Origin: Sneathiella sp. HT1-7
GTDB taxonomy: Bacteria > Pseudomonadota > Alphaproteobacteria > Sneathiellales > Sneathiellaceae
DNA length: 64,000 bases
NCBI RefSeq assembly: GCF_020731145.1
Contig: NZ_JAJFZN010000001.1
Location: 496,001 to 560,000 of the forward strand
Direction of reading: 5' to 3'
The notes under the pieces are model-generated. The model was not told where the DNA came from. It did not search any database and worked only from the letters and a program-made list of their open reading frames with translations. Positions 8,341 to 18,630 of this stretch are shown piece by piece; within the stretch, counting starts at the first letter, position 1, and each line of letters begins with the position of its first letter. Both the position numbers and the translations under genes were made by a program.

Positions 8341-9729
8341 TCAATTTTTGTTCGCGCCGGAAAGGCTCTTTATTGCCTCCGCCGCGGCGGTGTTCACGGC
8401 ACTTCCTGTTTCTGTCACGGCCTGAAGCCGGGCCCATATATGGATTGCCTCGGCATTATTTCCGCTCGCGGCTTCGGCAACACCAAGATACCAAAGAGCC
8501 TGGGGATGATCCGGGTTTTGATCAAGAACCATTCGGTATAGTTCAACTGCAGAAGCAGGAGGTACACCCGTATCGCCTGCCGCCTGAACATGTGAGAGTG
8601 CTTCTGCCTGAAGCGCCTCTAAATCGTCAGGTTTCAAAGCGCGGGCTCGAGCGTAAGCATCGGCAGCACTCTTATAATTCTGAAGCGTGCGATAGGCCTG
8701 CCCTAGCCGCATAAGTCCTTCATAATCCGGAGCCTCTTCCATGCGCGTGGCCAGTCGATCCACCATTGAAGCTATCATTTCCTGTCGATCTTCTGGCGAC
8801 ATCTCTGCCGCTGCCTCAATATCCTCGGAACTCGGACCGGCTTGTTCTACCGCTGCGATCTTCTGATCGAAGAGATCACCAATATCAGTGTTGGTTTCTT
8901 CGGCGGTCTGTTCAATCCGTCGCGCGAGAACTGGCATGAAAGGGGCATCTGCCGGGCTTTCCTCATAAAGCGCGATCCAACTTTTGAGTGCGCCCGACGG
9001 ATCCCCAGCCTGCGCATCGCGAAGGGCAAGGTAATAACGCGCACCCGGATTATTGGGGTTCAGCGTCGCCGCAGCCTCGAACGCCTCTTCCGCGGCCGGC
9101 GTGATTGTCCCGTCTGATGCAAAATAGTAGTTTTCACCCGCCCCAATAAAAAGCTCTGCAGAGTTCGGAGCAAGCAGGGTCGCTTTCATATAAGTTTCCG
9201 CGGCTTCATTATATCGCTCCAGACGGGTTAACGTCCGGGCCAGCAGAACCCAGCCGTCGAGATTATCCGGCTGCGCCTTCAGCGCATCAACAAGCCGCTG
9301 GATCAAGACTTTAACGTCCTGTGTTTCAAGTGCCGCTCTCTCCGCCTCGATATTGCGGGCCATCAAAGGTCGGGCGGAGGTGTTCGGCGACCCAAGGTCG
9401 GCATAAAGCGCAAATGAAATGGCCGGGACTGAAATTGCAAGAACCAAAGCGATCGGCCAACCGACCTGCCGCCCCGAGTAGGAGGACACTTTTTCATCCA
9501 ACCGTCCCATACGGAGCATGCGCCGCTTGATTTCCACTCCCATGGACTCAGCCTCTGCCTTGCCAACAATACCGCGTGAGACATCGGACGCGAGTTCATC
9601 CAATTGCTGTTTGTAGACCTCAAGCCCCTGATCCGCATGATCGCGCAAATCGCGGCCTTCGCGCAGGAAAGGCCAGACAAGAATAATAATCACGACAAGC
9701 AGGATTATCGAAAAAACGATCCAGATCAT
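8341..9729 (-). CDS. ccmI: Cytochrome c maturation protein CcmI (TPR)
   Basis: CcmI is the apocytochrome c chaperone of the System I haem ligation complex. The 462-residue protein has an N-terminal membrane segment (MIWIVFSIILLVVIIILVWP), a cytoplasmic helical loop, a second membrane segment at about 90-112, and a periplasmic part rich in TPR repeats (for example ERYNEAAETYMKATLLAP, NYKSAADAYARARALKP). Its start overlaps the ccmH stop by 4 nt. It is the last gene of the ccm operon. Confidence 0.93.
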   Translation of the reverse strand: MIWIVFSIILLVVIIILVWPFLREGRDLRDHADQGLEVYKQQLDELASDVSRGIVGKAEAESMGVEIKRRMLRMGRLDEKVSSYSGRQVGWPIALVLAISVPAISFALYADLGSPNTSARPLMARNIEAERAALETQDVKVLIQRLVDALKAQPDNLDGWVLLARTLTRLERYNEAAETYMKATLLAPNSAELFIGAGENYYFASDGTITPAAEEAFEAAATLNPNNPGARYYLALRDAQAGDPSGALKSWIALYEESPADAPFMPVLARRIEQTAEETNTDIGDLFDQKIAAVEQAGPSSEDIEAAAEMSPEDRQEMIASMVDRLATRMEEAPDYEGLMRLGQAYRTLQNYKSAADAYARARALKPDDLEALQAEALSHVQAAGDTGVPPASAVELYRMVLDQNPDHPQALWYLGVAEAASGNNAEAIHIWARLQAVTETGSAVNTAAAEAIKSLSGANKN

Positions 9730-10223
9730 GCGTTTTTCCCGGGCTCATCCGAATTCAACAACTCGTTGATTTTCGTTTCTTCCTCCGCGGAAAGCTTGAT
9801 GGATTTCTCCCCATCAACCTCGCGATTGCGGCTTCGCAGAAAAACAAGCATTGCAAAAGCACCAAGAAGGAAGATCAGCGCAGGACCAAGCCAAAGAAAT
9901 AGAGTGGTCATTTTAAATGGCGGGTCGAGAAGAACCCAATCCCCAAAGCGAGCGACTAGGAACGCTCTGACCTCATCGTCCGTTTCCCCGAAGGCGATCC
10001 GTTCCCTGACAATCTGACGAAGGTCTTTCGCAAGGTCCGCGTTGCTATCGAGAATTGACTGGTTCTGGCATACTAGACAGCGGATTTCGCCAGAAATGTC
10101 TCTTGCGCGTGCCTCCTGTGCCGGGTCCTCCAGTTTTTTCTCAATAAAGACAGCCGACGCAGAAATGACGATTAAAGGCACAAGCACCATGGCCAGCATT
10201 ACCGGACGGAGGAATGACATCAC
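9726..10223 (-). CDS. ccmH: Cytochrome c-type biogenesis protein CcmH/CcmL
   Basis: CcmH (CcmL) is a membrane-anchored periplasmic thiol oxidoreductase that reduces the apocytochrome CxxCH motif before haem attachment. The 165-residue protein has a signal or anchor sequence at 7-27, the family motif RCLVCQNQSI with the redox CxxC at about residues 48-51, and a C-terminal membrane helix at about 105-130. It overlaps dsbE and ccmI by 4 nt at each end. Confidence 0.95.
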   Translation of the reverse strand: MMSFLRPVMLAMVLVPLIVISASAVFIEKKLEDPAQEARARDISGEIRCLVCQNQSILDSNADLAKDLRQIVRERIAFGETDDEVRAFLVARFGDWVLLDPPFKMTTLFLWLGPALIFLLGAFAMLVFLRSRNREVDGEKSIKLSAEEETKINELLNSDEPGKNA

Positions 10224-10753
10224 GATCCTGCCTCATTTAAAAGCGGGAGGATGCGGCTTTCAAACATATCCCTGCTGACCGGCCCAATAATTTTATCGAG
10301 AATTTTACCATCAGGACTGATGATAAAGGTTTCCGGAACCCCATAAACGCCGAAATCAATACCAACCCGGCCTTTCAGATCCATGCCAGTGCGTTTATAT
10401 GGATTTCCGTGACGTGCGAGCCATTGCGCGGCGGCCTCGGGCGTATCCTTATAGTTCAAGCCGTAGATATCGACTGTATCCTGCGTCTTCAATTCCATGA
10501 AGAAGGGATGCTCCGCCATACAAGCAACACACCAGGACGCGAAGACATTCAGCAAGACAACTTTCCCCGTCGCGAGATCCGTTTGCGCCAAGCCCGGCCC
10601 GTAGCCAGGTACAGGTTCCAATGCAAACTCGGGCGCTGGTTTACTGACCAACTCCGTCGGAATTTCCGTTGGGTTCAAATTAAAAAGTGCATACCACATC
10701 ACCGCGGCGATACCGGAGAAAGTCAGTACAGGGATAAGAAACCGAAACCGCAT
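10220..10753 (-). CDS. dsbE: Thiol:disulfide interchange protein DsbE/CcmG
   Basis: DsbE/CcmG is a membrane-tethered thioredoxin-fold reductase dedicated to cytochrome c maturation. The 177-residue protein has an N-terminal anchor (FLIPVLTFSGIAAVMWYAL), the active site ASWCVACMAEHP (CxxC), and the family sequence YGVPETFIISPDGKI. I start it at 10753, 4 nt after the ccmF stop; a 30-codon upstream extension lies inside ccmF and is basic, without family similarity. It overlaps ccmH by 4 nt. Confidence 0.95.
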   Translation of the reverse strand: MRFRFLIPVLTFSGIAAVMWYALFNLNPTEIPTELVSKPAPEFALEPVPGYGPGLAQTDLATGKVVLLNVFASWCVACMAEHPFFMELKTQDTVDIYGLNYKDTPEAAAQWLARHGNPYKRTGMDLKGRVGIDFGVYGVPETFIISPDGKILDKIIGPVSRDMFESRILPLLNEAGS

Positions 10754-10757
10754 CAAT

Positions 10758-12755
10758 CTAACCTTTCGCGCCCGACAAATCCGGGCTAGCGGTTTCCTTA
10801 CGGCGAGCGCGGCGCGGCGCGCCAAGACGCAAACGCCGATCACTCAGGCTCAGCGCCCCGCCAAGGAACATGACAAAAGAACCTATCCATATCCAGGAGA
10901 TAAAGGGCTTGTGATATATGCGGACAGCATAACCGCCTGTGCCATCTTCCTCTCCAATTACCGTATAAAGATCCGCACTGAGCATGGGCCGGATGGCGGC
11001 CTCAGTCGTATCCATTGGCGGGGTGGTATAGCGCCGCTGTTCCGGATACAGGTAAACACCCTTATTACTCCCGGTTGAGGCAAGGAAGGTACCACGGACG
11101 GCGTCATAGTTGGGCCCGGCAATCGTTTCCGCGCCATCAAAGCGGAAATCATATCCGCCAACGGAGACAATTTCTCCCGGCCGCATTACCCCGAGATGCT
11201 CCGACTGCCAGGTTTCTGACGCGGTGATCCCTAAAATAACCAAAGCAACGCCGATATGAGCAACTGTCATGCCGTGGGCGCTTCTGGGAAGTTGTTTCAT
11301 CCGCCGCCAGCTGCTTGCCAAAGGTCCGCGGAAAAGCTTGATGCGCTCCGACCACTCAAGCAACGATCCGACAAACACCCAGGCAAAGAGCCCCAAACCA
11401 ACAAGCGACATAACCGGCGTATTCGTCTGCTGCCACCAGGTAAACCCAACTAATACAAACGAAACAAGAAGCGCAAACTTAAGCCGTGAAATGACTCCGG
11501 CAAGATCTCCGCGCTTCCAGGCAAAGAAGGGACCGAACGCCATGGCGATTACGAGCGGGATGGCAAGGGGAAGGAAAGTAGCCTCAAAATAGGGCGGTCC
11601 AACGGAAACCTTGGCACCGGTGAAGGCATCCAGAAAAATCGGGTAAAGCGTTCCCAATAAAATCGTCGCTGTCGCAGTGGAAAGCAACAGGTTATTGAGA
11701 ACCAATGCCCCCTCCCGGCTAATTGGGGAAAAGAGACCGCCGCCCTTCATTTGCGGCGCACGAATTCCATAAAGCAGCAACGATCCACCAATCACAAAGA
11801 TCAGAAAGATCAAGATAAAGATCCCTCGCGCCGGATCGGATGCAAAGGCATGTACGGAATTCAACACGCCCGAACGAACAAGGAAAGTGCCGAGCAGACT
11901 TAAACTGAACGCGACAATCGCCAGCAATATTGTCCAGTTTTTGAGGGCATCTCGTTTTTCAACGACGATTGCGGAATGCAGCAATGCGGTTGCCGCAAGC
12001 CAAGGCATAAACGATGCGTTTTCGACCGGATCCCAGAACCACCAACCGCCCCAGCCAAGCTCGTAATAGGCCCACCAAGATCCCAGAGCAATTCCGATCG
12101 TCAAAAACCCCCAAGCGGCAAGCGTCCAAGGGCGCACCCAACGCGCCCAGGCGGGATCTACCCTCCCCTCAATCAGAGCGGCAATGGCGAAAGAGAAGGT
12201 GACAGACAGGCCAACATAACCAAGATAAAGAAACGGTGGATGAAAGGCGAGGCCGGGGTCCTGCAACAACGGATTAAGACCACTTCCGTCAAGCGGGGCC
12301 GGATCGAGCCTCTCAAACGGATTGGAGGTAAACAGGATAAACATCAGGAAGCCGACGCCGATTAACCCCTGAATAGAAAGAACACGTGCCTTCAGGGTAT
12401 CAGGCAGGTTACGACCAAACGCCGCAACGGCTAATCCAAAGAGCGCCAGAATCAAACTCCAAAGCAGGAGCGACCCCTCATGATTTCCCCAAACGCCGCT
12501 TATTTTATAAAGCATGGGTTTTAGGGAATGGGAATTGTTCGCCACATTCAAAATCGAAAAATCGCTGGCGACATAACCAATCGTTAAACAGATAAAAGCT
12601 CCGGCAATGGCCGCGAATTGAACAAAAGCGGCATTATTCGCGAACCGCATCATAGGTTGACTGTTTCGTGCTGCCCCGATAAGCGGAAAAATGCCTTGAA
12701 ATACCGCCGTTATCAGTGCCAAAATTAGGACGAACTGACCAATTTCTGCAACCAT
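10758..12755 (-). CDS. ccmF: Cytochrome c haem lyase subunit CcmF
   Basis: CcmF is the large integral membrane subunit of the haem ligation complex. The 665-residue protein has about 14-15 hydrophobic segments and the tryptophan-rich haem-handling WWD signature (GGWWFWDPVENASFMPWL, about residues 230-247), preceded by WGNHEGSLLLW near residue 90. I use the ATG at 12755, which overlaps the ccmE stop as ATGA; the GTG eight codons upstream is less likely. Confidence 0.97.
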   Translation of the reverse strand: MVAEIGQFVLILALITAVFQGIFPLIGAARNSQPMMRFANNAAFVQFAAIAGAFICLTIGYVASDFSILNVANNSHSLKPMLYKISGVWGNHEGSLLLWSLILALFGLAVAAFGRNLPDTLKARVLSIQGLIGVGFLMFILFTSNPFERLDPAPLDGSGLNPLLQDPGLAFHPPFLYLGYVGLSVTFSFAIAALIEGRVDPAWARWVRPWTLAAWGFLTIGIALGSWWAYYELGWGGWWFWDPVENASFMPWLAATALLHSAIVVEKRDALKNWTILLAIVAFSLSLLGTFLVRSGVLNSVHAFASDPARGIFILIFLIFVIGGSLLLYGIRAPQMKGGGLFSPISREGALVLNNLLLSTATATILLGTLYPIFLDAFTGAKVSVGPPYFEATFLPLAIPLVIAMAFGPFFAWKRGDLAGVISRLKFALLVSFVLVGFTWWQQTNTPVMSLVGLGLFAWVFVGSLLEWSERIKLFRGPLASSWRRMKQLPRSAHGMTVAHIGVALVILGITASETWQSEHLGVMRPGEIVSVGGYDFRFDGAETIAGPNYDAVRGTFLASTGSNKGVYLYPEQRRYTTPPMDTTEAAIRPMLSADLYTVIGEEDGTGGYAVRIYHKPFISWIWIGSFVMFLGGALSLSDRRLRLGAPRRARRKETASPDLSGAKG

Positions 12756-13195
12756 CAGCCACCATCCTCCGGTTGCCACTGCCCGGCTTTTTTGAGCGCG
12801 TCCGCAACCTCCGGCGGCATATAATTTTCGTCATGCTTGGCAAGGACGTTGGTTGCGACGAATACTCCCTCTTCGTTGAAGGCACCTTCCGTCACCACGC
12901 CCTGTCCCTCCCGGAATAAATCGGGAAGCAACCCTTTAAAAGTAACCGGCACCACCTCATTCAGGTCTGTCACACTAAAGCGCGTGATGACGCCGTTTTT
13001 CTCAACACTACCTTCCTCCACCAGACCGCCAAGTCGGAAATTGCGGCCAGGTTCGATAGGTTTTTCGACAAGATCGGAGGGGCTTCTGAAGAATACGAGG
13101 CTGTCTTCGAATGACGTGAGCACGAGCGCCGCAGCGATACCGAGAACACACATTCCCGCAAGGACAAAATATAGCCGACGTTTCTTTCGGGTCAT
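12755..13195 (-). CDS. ccmE: Cytochrome c maturation haem chaperone CcmE
   Basis: CcmE is a periplasmic OB-fold protein that carries haem covalently on a histidine to CcmF. The 146-residue protein has a basic N-terminus and membrane anchor (LYFVLAGMCVLGIAAALVL). The haem-binding motif is VLAKHDENYMPPEV, with the His at about residue 123. It overlaps ccmD and ccmF by 4 nt and 1 nt. Confidence 0.96.
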   Translation of the reverse strand: MTRKKRRLYFVLAGMCVLGIAAALVLTSFEDSLVFFRSPSDLVEKPIEPGRNFRLGGLVEEGSVEKNGVITRFSVTDLNEVVPVTFKGLLPDLFREGQGVVTEGAFNEEGVFVATNVLAKHDENYMPPEVADALKKAGQWQPEDGG

Positions 13196-13404
13196 TGCAG
13201 ACTCTCTCCGGCGGGTGCCGTTGCTTTCCGGCCGCCCCGTTTATGCCGGCGACCTTCTATCAACGCAAGCTCACGCTCGACGATTGTCAGGCGGCGGCGA
13301 CTGAAAAAATACAGCATCAACAGCGCAAGAGCGGAGATTGCAAAGCAAGGCCAAATAAATAGCCCGTACCCACCCATATCAAAAAATGTTGCAACCTGAT
13401 CCAA
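13192..13404 (-). CDS. ccmD: Haem exporter protein CcmD (TTG start)
   Basis: CcmD is a small membrane protein that releases holo-CcmE from CcmABC. From the TTG at 13404 it is 70 residues, reading (M)DQVATFFDMGGYGLFIWPCF, with one membrane helix (about 12-35) and a basic cytoplasmic tail (FFSRRRLTIVERELALIEGRR). The TTG is preceded by GAGG with a 6-nt spacer and gives the family N-terminus. The only longer option is a GTG at 13452 with no clear ribosome-binding site. The stop overlaps the ccmE start. Confidence 0.85.
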   Translation of the reverse strand: MDQVATFFDMGGYGLFIWPCFAISALALLMLYFFSRRRLTIVERELALIEGRRHKRGGRKATAPAGESLQ

Positions 13405-13518
13405 TATGATCCTCAAAGCCTTTTGTTTCGGAGGAATATAGTTGTTTCCCACCTAAAATACATAACGGAACGACTATTCTGCGTCACAATGCCGCGATCA
13501 GAAAAAGTCGAACTTCCC

Positions 13519-14253
13519 TTAGCTTTCCCGTAGCTCTGCAATCTGTAGGACGTGAAGACGGCGTTTCAGGATTTCAGCCTTCACCCGAATGATCAACACC
13601 ATGACAAAAAAGGCTGTATAGGCAAGCCCCATAACCAACAGCGGAATAAGAATGGTGCTGTGAATTTTCGGGCCATCCATCGTCGCAACGCTTGCCGGTT
13701 GATGCAGTGTATTCCACCAATCCACCGAGAAACGGATAATCGGAATATTCACAACCCCGACCAGCGCGAGAATGGCAGCCGCCTTTGCAGCCTTCGTTGG
13801 ATCGTCAAAACTCTCCCAGATTGCCATATAGCCCAGATACAGGAACAACAGGATCAGCATGCTTGTCAGCCGCGCATCCCAAACCCAGAATGTACCCCAC
13901 ATGGGCTGCCCCCACAAAGACCCGGTTACCAGCGCGAGGAAGGTAAAGCAGGCCCCAATCGGCGCGGCCGCCTTCGCCGTAAGATCAGCAACCGGGTGCT
14001 TCCAGATAAGACCGACCGCAGAACTAACCGCCATCAACGTGTAAATCATCAAAGCCATCCAGGCGGCAGGGACATGGACGAACATAATGCGCACGGTATC
14101 CCCCTGCTGATAATCCGGCGGAGCAACGAACAGGCTGAGATAAAGCCCGCCAAGCAGTAGAATAACGGTCAGCCAGACACTCCACGGATAGATCGCTGCT
14201 GTGATTGCCAGAAACCGTTTGGGGTTGGCATATTTATGTAAATCAATGGCCAT
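13519..14253 (-). CDS. ccmC: Haem exporter permease CcmC
   Basis: CcmC is a six-helix membrane protein that loads haem onto CcmE. The 244-residue protein has the tryptophan-rich motif WGQPMWGTFWVWDARLTS at about 115-132 with flanking conserved histidines, and FMFVHVPAAWMALMIY-type sequence before it. It lies 24 nt after ccmB; the 114-nt space before ccmD holds nothing recognisable. Confidence 0.96.
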   Translation of the reverse strand: MAIDLHKYANPKRFLAITAAIYPWSVWLTVILLLGGLYLSLFVAPPDYQQGDTVRIMFVHVPAAWMALMIYTLMAVSSAVGLIWKHPVADLTAKAAAPIGACFTFLALVTGSLWGQPMWGTFWVWDARLTSMLILLFLYLGYMAIWESFDDPTKAAKAAAILALVGVVNIPIIRFSVDWWNTLHQPASVATMDGPKIHSTILIPLLVMGLAYTAFFVMVLIIRVKAEILKRRLHVLQIAELRES

Positions 14254-14277
14254 GACTTAATTCAGTTCCTAAGTTCC

Positions 14278-14943
14278 TCATGACAGAGACAATCTCAACC
14301 CTGCCGCCGCTGCCAACGGTCCAACAACCAACGCACCCAGCGAAACGCCGCCAAGCAAAAATAGATGAGGGACCACAGTAAGCTGGGCGATTGCGGCATC
14401 GACAGCCGCAACACCAAATATCAATATCGGTATATATAGAGGAAGTACCAAAAGTGACAACAAAACACCGCCGCGTCGCATTCCAACAGTAAGCGCAGCA
14501 CCCATTGCCCCGATCAAGCTCAACGTCGGTGTGCCTATCAGGAGAGCTAAGGTTAAAGCGAAAATACCGTCTCCCGGAAGATTAAGAGATAGCCCCAGAA
14601 TCGGCGCGATTACAATTAGCGGCAGAACGGAGGTCAGCCAATGCGCAATAACTTTGGCAAGCACCAGAATTTCCGTGGGTAAAGGCCCGATGATCAAAAG
14701 GTCGAGAGAGCCATCTTCGAAATCCGCCTGAAACATCCGGTCGAGAGTCAGGAGACATGAAAGCAAAGCCGCGACCCAGAGAACGCCGGGACCTATCCTC
14801 GCCAGCACCGCAAGTTCCGGCCCAACGCCGAGCGGAAACAGCACGACAATAATGACAAAGAAAGAAAGACTGAGGGTAACCGCACTGCCCTGCCGAAACG
14901 CCAACCGGATATCCCGGCCAACAAGTTGGATAAAGCGACTCAT
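14278..14943 (-). CDS. ccmB: Haem exporter permease CcmB
   Basis: CcmB is the membrane partner of the CcmA ATPase in the complex that frees holo-CcmE. The 221-residue protein has six hydrophobic segments and typical family sequence: FIQLVGRDIRLAFRQG at the N-terminus, then DRMFQADFEDGSLDLL near residue 70. It overlaps ccmA by 4 nt. Confidence 0.95.
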   Translation of the reverse strand: MSRFIQLVGRDIRLAFRQGSAVTLSLSFFVIIVVLFPLGVGPELAVLARIGPGVLWVAALLSCLLTLDRMFQADFEDGSLDLLIIGPLPTEILVLAKVIAHWLTSVLPLIVIAPILGLSLNLPGDGIFALTLALLIGTPTLSLIGAMGAALTVGMRRGGVLLSLLVLPLYIPILIFGVAAVDAAIAQLTVVPHLFLLGGVSLGALVVGPLAAAAGLRLSLS

Positions 14944-15551
14944 GAGGCAGTCTCATCAAGATCAAGTATTTTGACCCGATCCAGTTCCATATCCTGATGA
15001 GTTGCGAACAACGCCATGCCGCCATCGTCCAGGTGACGAAGGAGCCGTTCCTTAAAAAGCGTAATGTAATGCCGGTCCAGCGCACTCAAAGGCTCATCCA
15101 ATATCCAGAGCTTTGCAGGCGACGCAACCAGCCGAGAAAGGTTGGTCCGTTTTTTCTGTCCTTGAGATAACATGCCTGTCGGAGTATCCGCCAGCGCTTG
15201 AAGCTCAAACTTCTCCAGAGCCATCGCGACATTCGCTGTCCCGTGAAAGCTTGCCCAAAACCGAACGTTTTCGCGAACTGTCATCGCATGTTTAAGAGCG
15301 TCCAGATGACCAAGATAATGATATTGCCCGACATAGCCATCATAGTCCTTGAAAATATCCTTGCCTTGCCATTCGGCATGTCCGCGAAAAGGGGTCAGAA
15401 GCCGACCGCATATCCGAAGCAGTGAAGATTTACCGGCGCCATTTCGACCTTTGACCCATATCGCCTCACCGGCGGACAGTGTGAATGAAACGTCCTCGAA
15501 AATCAGCTGATTGGCGCGCTGACAGGCAAGATTTTGGGCGATAAAACTCAT
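14940..15551 (-). CDS. ccmA: Haem exporter ATP-binding protein CcmA
   Basis: CcmA is the ABC ATPase that powers release of holo-CcmE. The 203-residue protein has Walker A GRNGAGKSSLL (about 35-45), signature LSQGQKKRTNLSRL (about 128) and Walker B LWILDEP, then an H-loop in ALFATHQD. It is the first gene of the minus-strand ccmABCDEF-dsbE-ccmHI operon. The 266-bp region separating it from the divergent acnA should hold both promoters, but no site there is convincing. Confidence 0.95.
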   Translation of the reverse strand: MSFIAQNLACQRANQLIFEDVSFTLSAGEAIWVKGRNGAGKSSLLRICGRLLTPFRGHAEWQGKDIFKDYDGYVGQYHYLGHLDALKHAMTVRENVRFWASFHGTANVAMALEKFELQALADTPTGMLSQGQKKRTNLSRLVASPAKLWILDEPLSALDRHYITLFKERLLRHLDDGGMALFATHQDMELDRVKILDLDETAS

Positions 15552-15817
15552 TTTCGCGGCATATCACTCCGAAAGGACAAAAATTAGGGCGTCGCCCTGT
15601 TTCCCTGACTACAGCAAGAAAGTCGGATTCGCAAATATATAGAACCGTCTTTTTGCGGACCAATCACACGTCACATACAACATAATGATGCCAGAAACGC
15701 CGGTTCCGAAGCTTTGTACTTGAGAATTTTTCAAATTTAAGGCACATAACGCACATTGTAGAACCGGTGCCGCAGTTCCGGCATTTCCCGTTCCCCCTAC
15801 CTTCAAGGAGCGATACG

Positions 15818-18511
15818 TTGACAACAACTGGTCACGACAGCCTTAACATTCGCCGCACACTCGATGTCGACGGCGACAAATATGACTACTACAGCATCCC
15901 GGAAGCTGAAAAAGCCGGTCTCGGCGATGTTTCCCGCCTTCCCTTTTCCCTGAAAGTCCTGCTGGAAAATCTGCTGCGCCACGAAGATGGCCGCACGGTT
16001 ACATCGGAAGATGTGAGCGCGATTGCCGGCTGGTTAAAAGACCGCAAGGCGGATCGCGAAATCGCTTACCGCCCGGCCCGCGTCCTGATGCAGGATTTCA
16101 CGGGCGTACCTGCTGTTGTCGACCTTGCCGCAATGCGCGATGCCATGGTGGCACTGGGTGGCGACGCAGAAAAGATTAACCCTCTTGCCCAATGCGATCT
16201 CGTAATTGACCATTCCGTAATGGTCGACAAGTTCGGCACCGCGGCCTCCTTCGGCCAGAATGTTGAGCTGGAAATGGAACGGAACGGCGAACGTTACGCT
16301 TTCCTGCGTTGGGGTCAGAAGGCCTTTAACAATTTCCGCGTTGTGCCGCCCGGAACCGGTATCTGCCATCAGGTCAATCTGGAATATCTCGCGCAGACTG
16401 TCTGGACGACAAAAGACCAGAATGGCAGTGAGGTCGCCTATCCTGATACATTGGTCGGCACGGACAGCCATACAACTATGGTCAATGGCCTCGCGGTTCT
16501 TGGCTGGGGCGTCGGTGGTATCGAGGCAGAAGCCGTTATGCTCGGCCAGCCGATTTCCATGTTAATCCCGGAAGTTGTCGGCTTCAAGCTAACCGGCAAA
16601 CTGAAGGAAGGCACGACGGCAACTGACCTTGTCCTGACTGTAACGCAGATGCTGCGTGCACAGGGAGTTGTCGGCAAGTTTGTGGAATTCTATGGCCCCG
16701 GCATTGCGGAACTTGGACTTGCCGATCGGGCAACCATTTCCAACATGGCGCCTGAATATGGCGCGACTTGTGGCTTCTTCCCGATCGATGCTGAAACCAT
16801 CAACTACCTCAATTTCACGGCACGCGATCCAAAGCGCGTCAAGTTGGTGGAAGCCTATGCCAAGGCTCAGGGCATGTGGCGCGACAATGATACACCCGAT
16901 CCAGAATTCACGGCATCGCTGGAACTCGATATTTCAACAGTTGAGCCAAGCCTTGCCGGTCCGAAACGGCCGCAAGACCGCGTTTTGCTAGCAGACGCGG
17001 CCAACGCTTTTCAGGGTGCACTTCCGGAACTGGCCGGAACGAGCAGCGATCTGGACAAACAGATCCAAGTCGCAGGTGCCGATTACAAAATCGGTCATGG
17101 TAACGTCATCATTGCAGCAATTACTTCTTGCACCAATACCTCCAATCCGAATGTGATGCTCGCGGCCGGTCTGGTCGCACGCAATGCGCTCGCGAAAGGC
17201 TTAACTGTTAAGCCATGGGTGAAAACATCTCTCGCTCCCGGTTCAAAAGTAGTGACGGATTATCTCGAAAAAGCGGGCCTTCAGGATGACCTGGATGCAC
17301 TCGGGTTTAACCTTGTCGGCTATGGCTGTACGACCTGTATCGGCAACTCCGGTCCCGTGGCTCCAGCGATTGCCGATGCCATTGCAGAAGGCGAACTTGT
17401 CGCCTGTTCTGTTCTTTCCGGAAACCGCAACTTTGAAGGCCGGGTCAGCCCGCAAGCAAAGGCAAACTATCTTGCGTCACCGCCGCTGGTTGTTGCCTAT
17501 GCAATAGCAGGATCGCTCAATATCGACATCACAAAGGATTCGCTGGGCGACGACAAGGATGGTAACCCGGTTTATCTGAAAGATATCTGGCCGAGCAATG
17601 CGGAAGTGCATCAGACAGTGCGTGATGCCGTGACTCGCGATATGTTTGTAACCCAATATGCGGATGTTTTCTCAGGTGACGACACTTGGAAATCAATTAA
17701 GACTGCGGAAGGCCAGACATATACATGGGATAGCACCTCGACCTATGTTCAGCATCCGCCTTATTTCGAAGGGATGCAAAAAGAACCGGGGGCGTTCGAG
17801 GATATTAATGGCGCTCGGGTTTTAGCGCTTCTCGGCGATTCGGTAACAACAGACCATATTTCGCCTGCGGGCGCTATCAAGGCCGATGGCCCGGCCGGCG
17901 AATATCTGAAATCGCATCAGGTCGCGCCTAAGGATTTCAACTCCTACGGCTCCCGTCGCGGTAACGATCAGGTCATGACCCGCGGTACCTTTGCCAATAT
18001 TCGGCTTCGTAACGAAGTGGCGCCGGGCACCGAAGGTGGTGTCACGAAGCATATGCCGGATGGAACGCAAATGTGGATATATGATGCCGCCGTGAAATAC
18101 CGTGAAGAGGGCACGCCTCTCGTTGTTTTTGCCGGCAAGGAATATGGCACAGGGTCCAGCCGTGACTGGGCCGCGAAAGGCACGTTACTTCTGGGCATCA
18201 AGGCTGTTATCGCCGAAAGCTTTGAACGTATTCATCGCTCAAACCTCGTAGGAATGGGCATTCTACCGCTCCAGTTCCCGGAGGGAGTTACCCGCAAGAC
18301 GCTTAACCTAGATGGCAGCGAAGTAGTTGACCTCGTTGGAATCGAGAGTGGCATCACACCACGCATGAATGTCGCCTGCAAGATCACGCGGACAGACGGT
18401 TCTTCGCAGGAGATTGACCTTCTTTGCCGCATTGATACGCTGGATGAGGTCGAATATTACCGCCATGACGGTATTTTGCAGTATGTGCTGAGAAATCTGA
18501 CGGCAAGCTAA
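15818..18511 (+). CDS. acnA: Aconitate hydratase A (TTG start)
   Basis: AcnA interconverts citrate and isocitrate in the TCA cycle with a 4Fe-4S cluster. The 897-residue protein carries the cluster ligands in [10 protein letters not shown] and [11 protein letters not shown], and the C-terminal swivel domain ([17 protein letters not shown]). The predicted start is TTG at 15818 with AAGGAG 7 nt upstream, giving (M)[18 protein letters not shown], the usual alphaproteobacterial AcnA N-terminus. An upstream in-frame ATG at 15767 adds 17 residues without similarity. A strong terminator follows. Confidence 0.96.
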   Translation: MTTTGHDSLNIRRTLDVDGDKYDYYSIPEAEKAGLGDVSRLPFSLKVLLENLLRHEDGRTVTSEDVSAIAGWLKDRKADREIAYRPARVLMQDFTGVPAVVDLAAMRDAMVALGGDAEKINPLAQCDLVIDHSVMVDKFGTAASFGQNVELEMERNGERYAFLRWGQKAFNNFRVVPPGTGICHQVNLEYLAQTVWTTKDQNGSEVAYPDTLVGTDSHTTMVNGLAVLGWGVGGIEAEAVMLGQPISMLIPEVVGFKLTGKLKEGTTATDLVLTVTQMLRAQGVVGKFVEFYGPGIAELGLADRATISNMAPEYGATCGFFPIDAETINYLNFTARDPKRVKLVEAYAKAQGMWRDNDTPDPEFTASLELDISTVEPSLAGPKRPQDRVLLADAANAFQGALPELAGTSSDLDKQIQVAGADYKIGHGNVIIAAITSCTNTSNPNVMLAAGLVARNALAKGLTVKPWVKTSLAPGSKVVTDYLEKAGLQDDLDALGFNLVGYGCTTCIGNSGPVAPAIADAIAEGELVACSVLSGNRNFEGRVSPQAKANYLASPPLVVAYAIAGSLNIDITKDSLGDDKDGNPVYLKDIWPSNAEVHQTVRDAVTRDMFVTQYADVFSGDDTWKSIKTAEGQTYTWDSTSTYVQHPPYFEGMQKEPGAFEDINGARVLALLGDSVTTDHISPAGAIKADGPAGEYLKSHQVAPKDFNSYGSRRGNDQVMTRGTFANIRLRNEVAPGTEGGVTKHMPDGTQMWIYDAAVKYREEGTPLVVFAGKEYGTGSSRDWAAKGTLLLGIKAVIAESFERIHRSNLVGMGILPLQFPEGVTRKTLNLDGSEVVDLVGIESGITPRMNVACKITRTDGSSQEIDLLCRIDTLDEVEYYRHDGILQYVLRNLTAS

Positions 18512-18534
18512 TTTCCGACAGTAAAGTAGTTCCT

Positions 18535-18566
18535 AAAAACGGCGGTTCGAAAGGGCCGCCGTTTTT
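18535..18566 (+). terminator. Intrinsic terminator after acnA
   Basis: AAAAACGGCGG, a short loop, then CCGCCGTTTTT form a GC-rich stem flanked by A and T runs, starting 24 nt after the acnA stop. The T5 tract on the plus strand makes this a standard intrinsic terminator. Confidence 0.88.
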
Positions 18567-18630
18567 CGTTCACTTACGTCTCACTCACAGGTGATTTGTC
18601 TGTGAAGCTGGAATAAGCTAACTATGTTTC

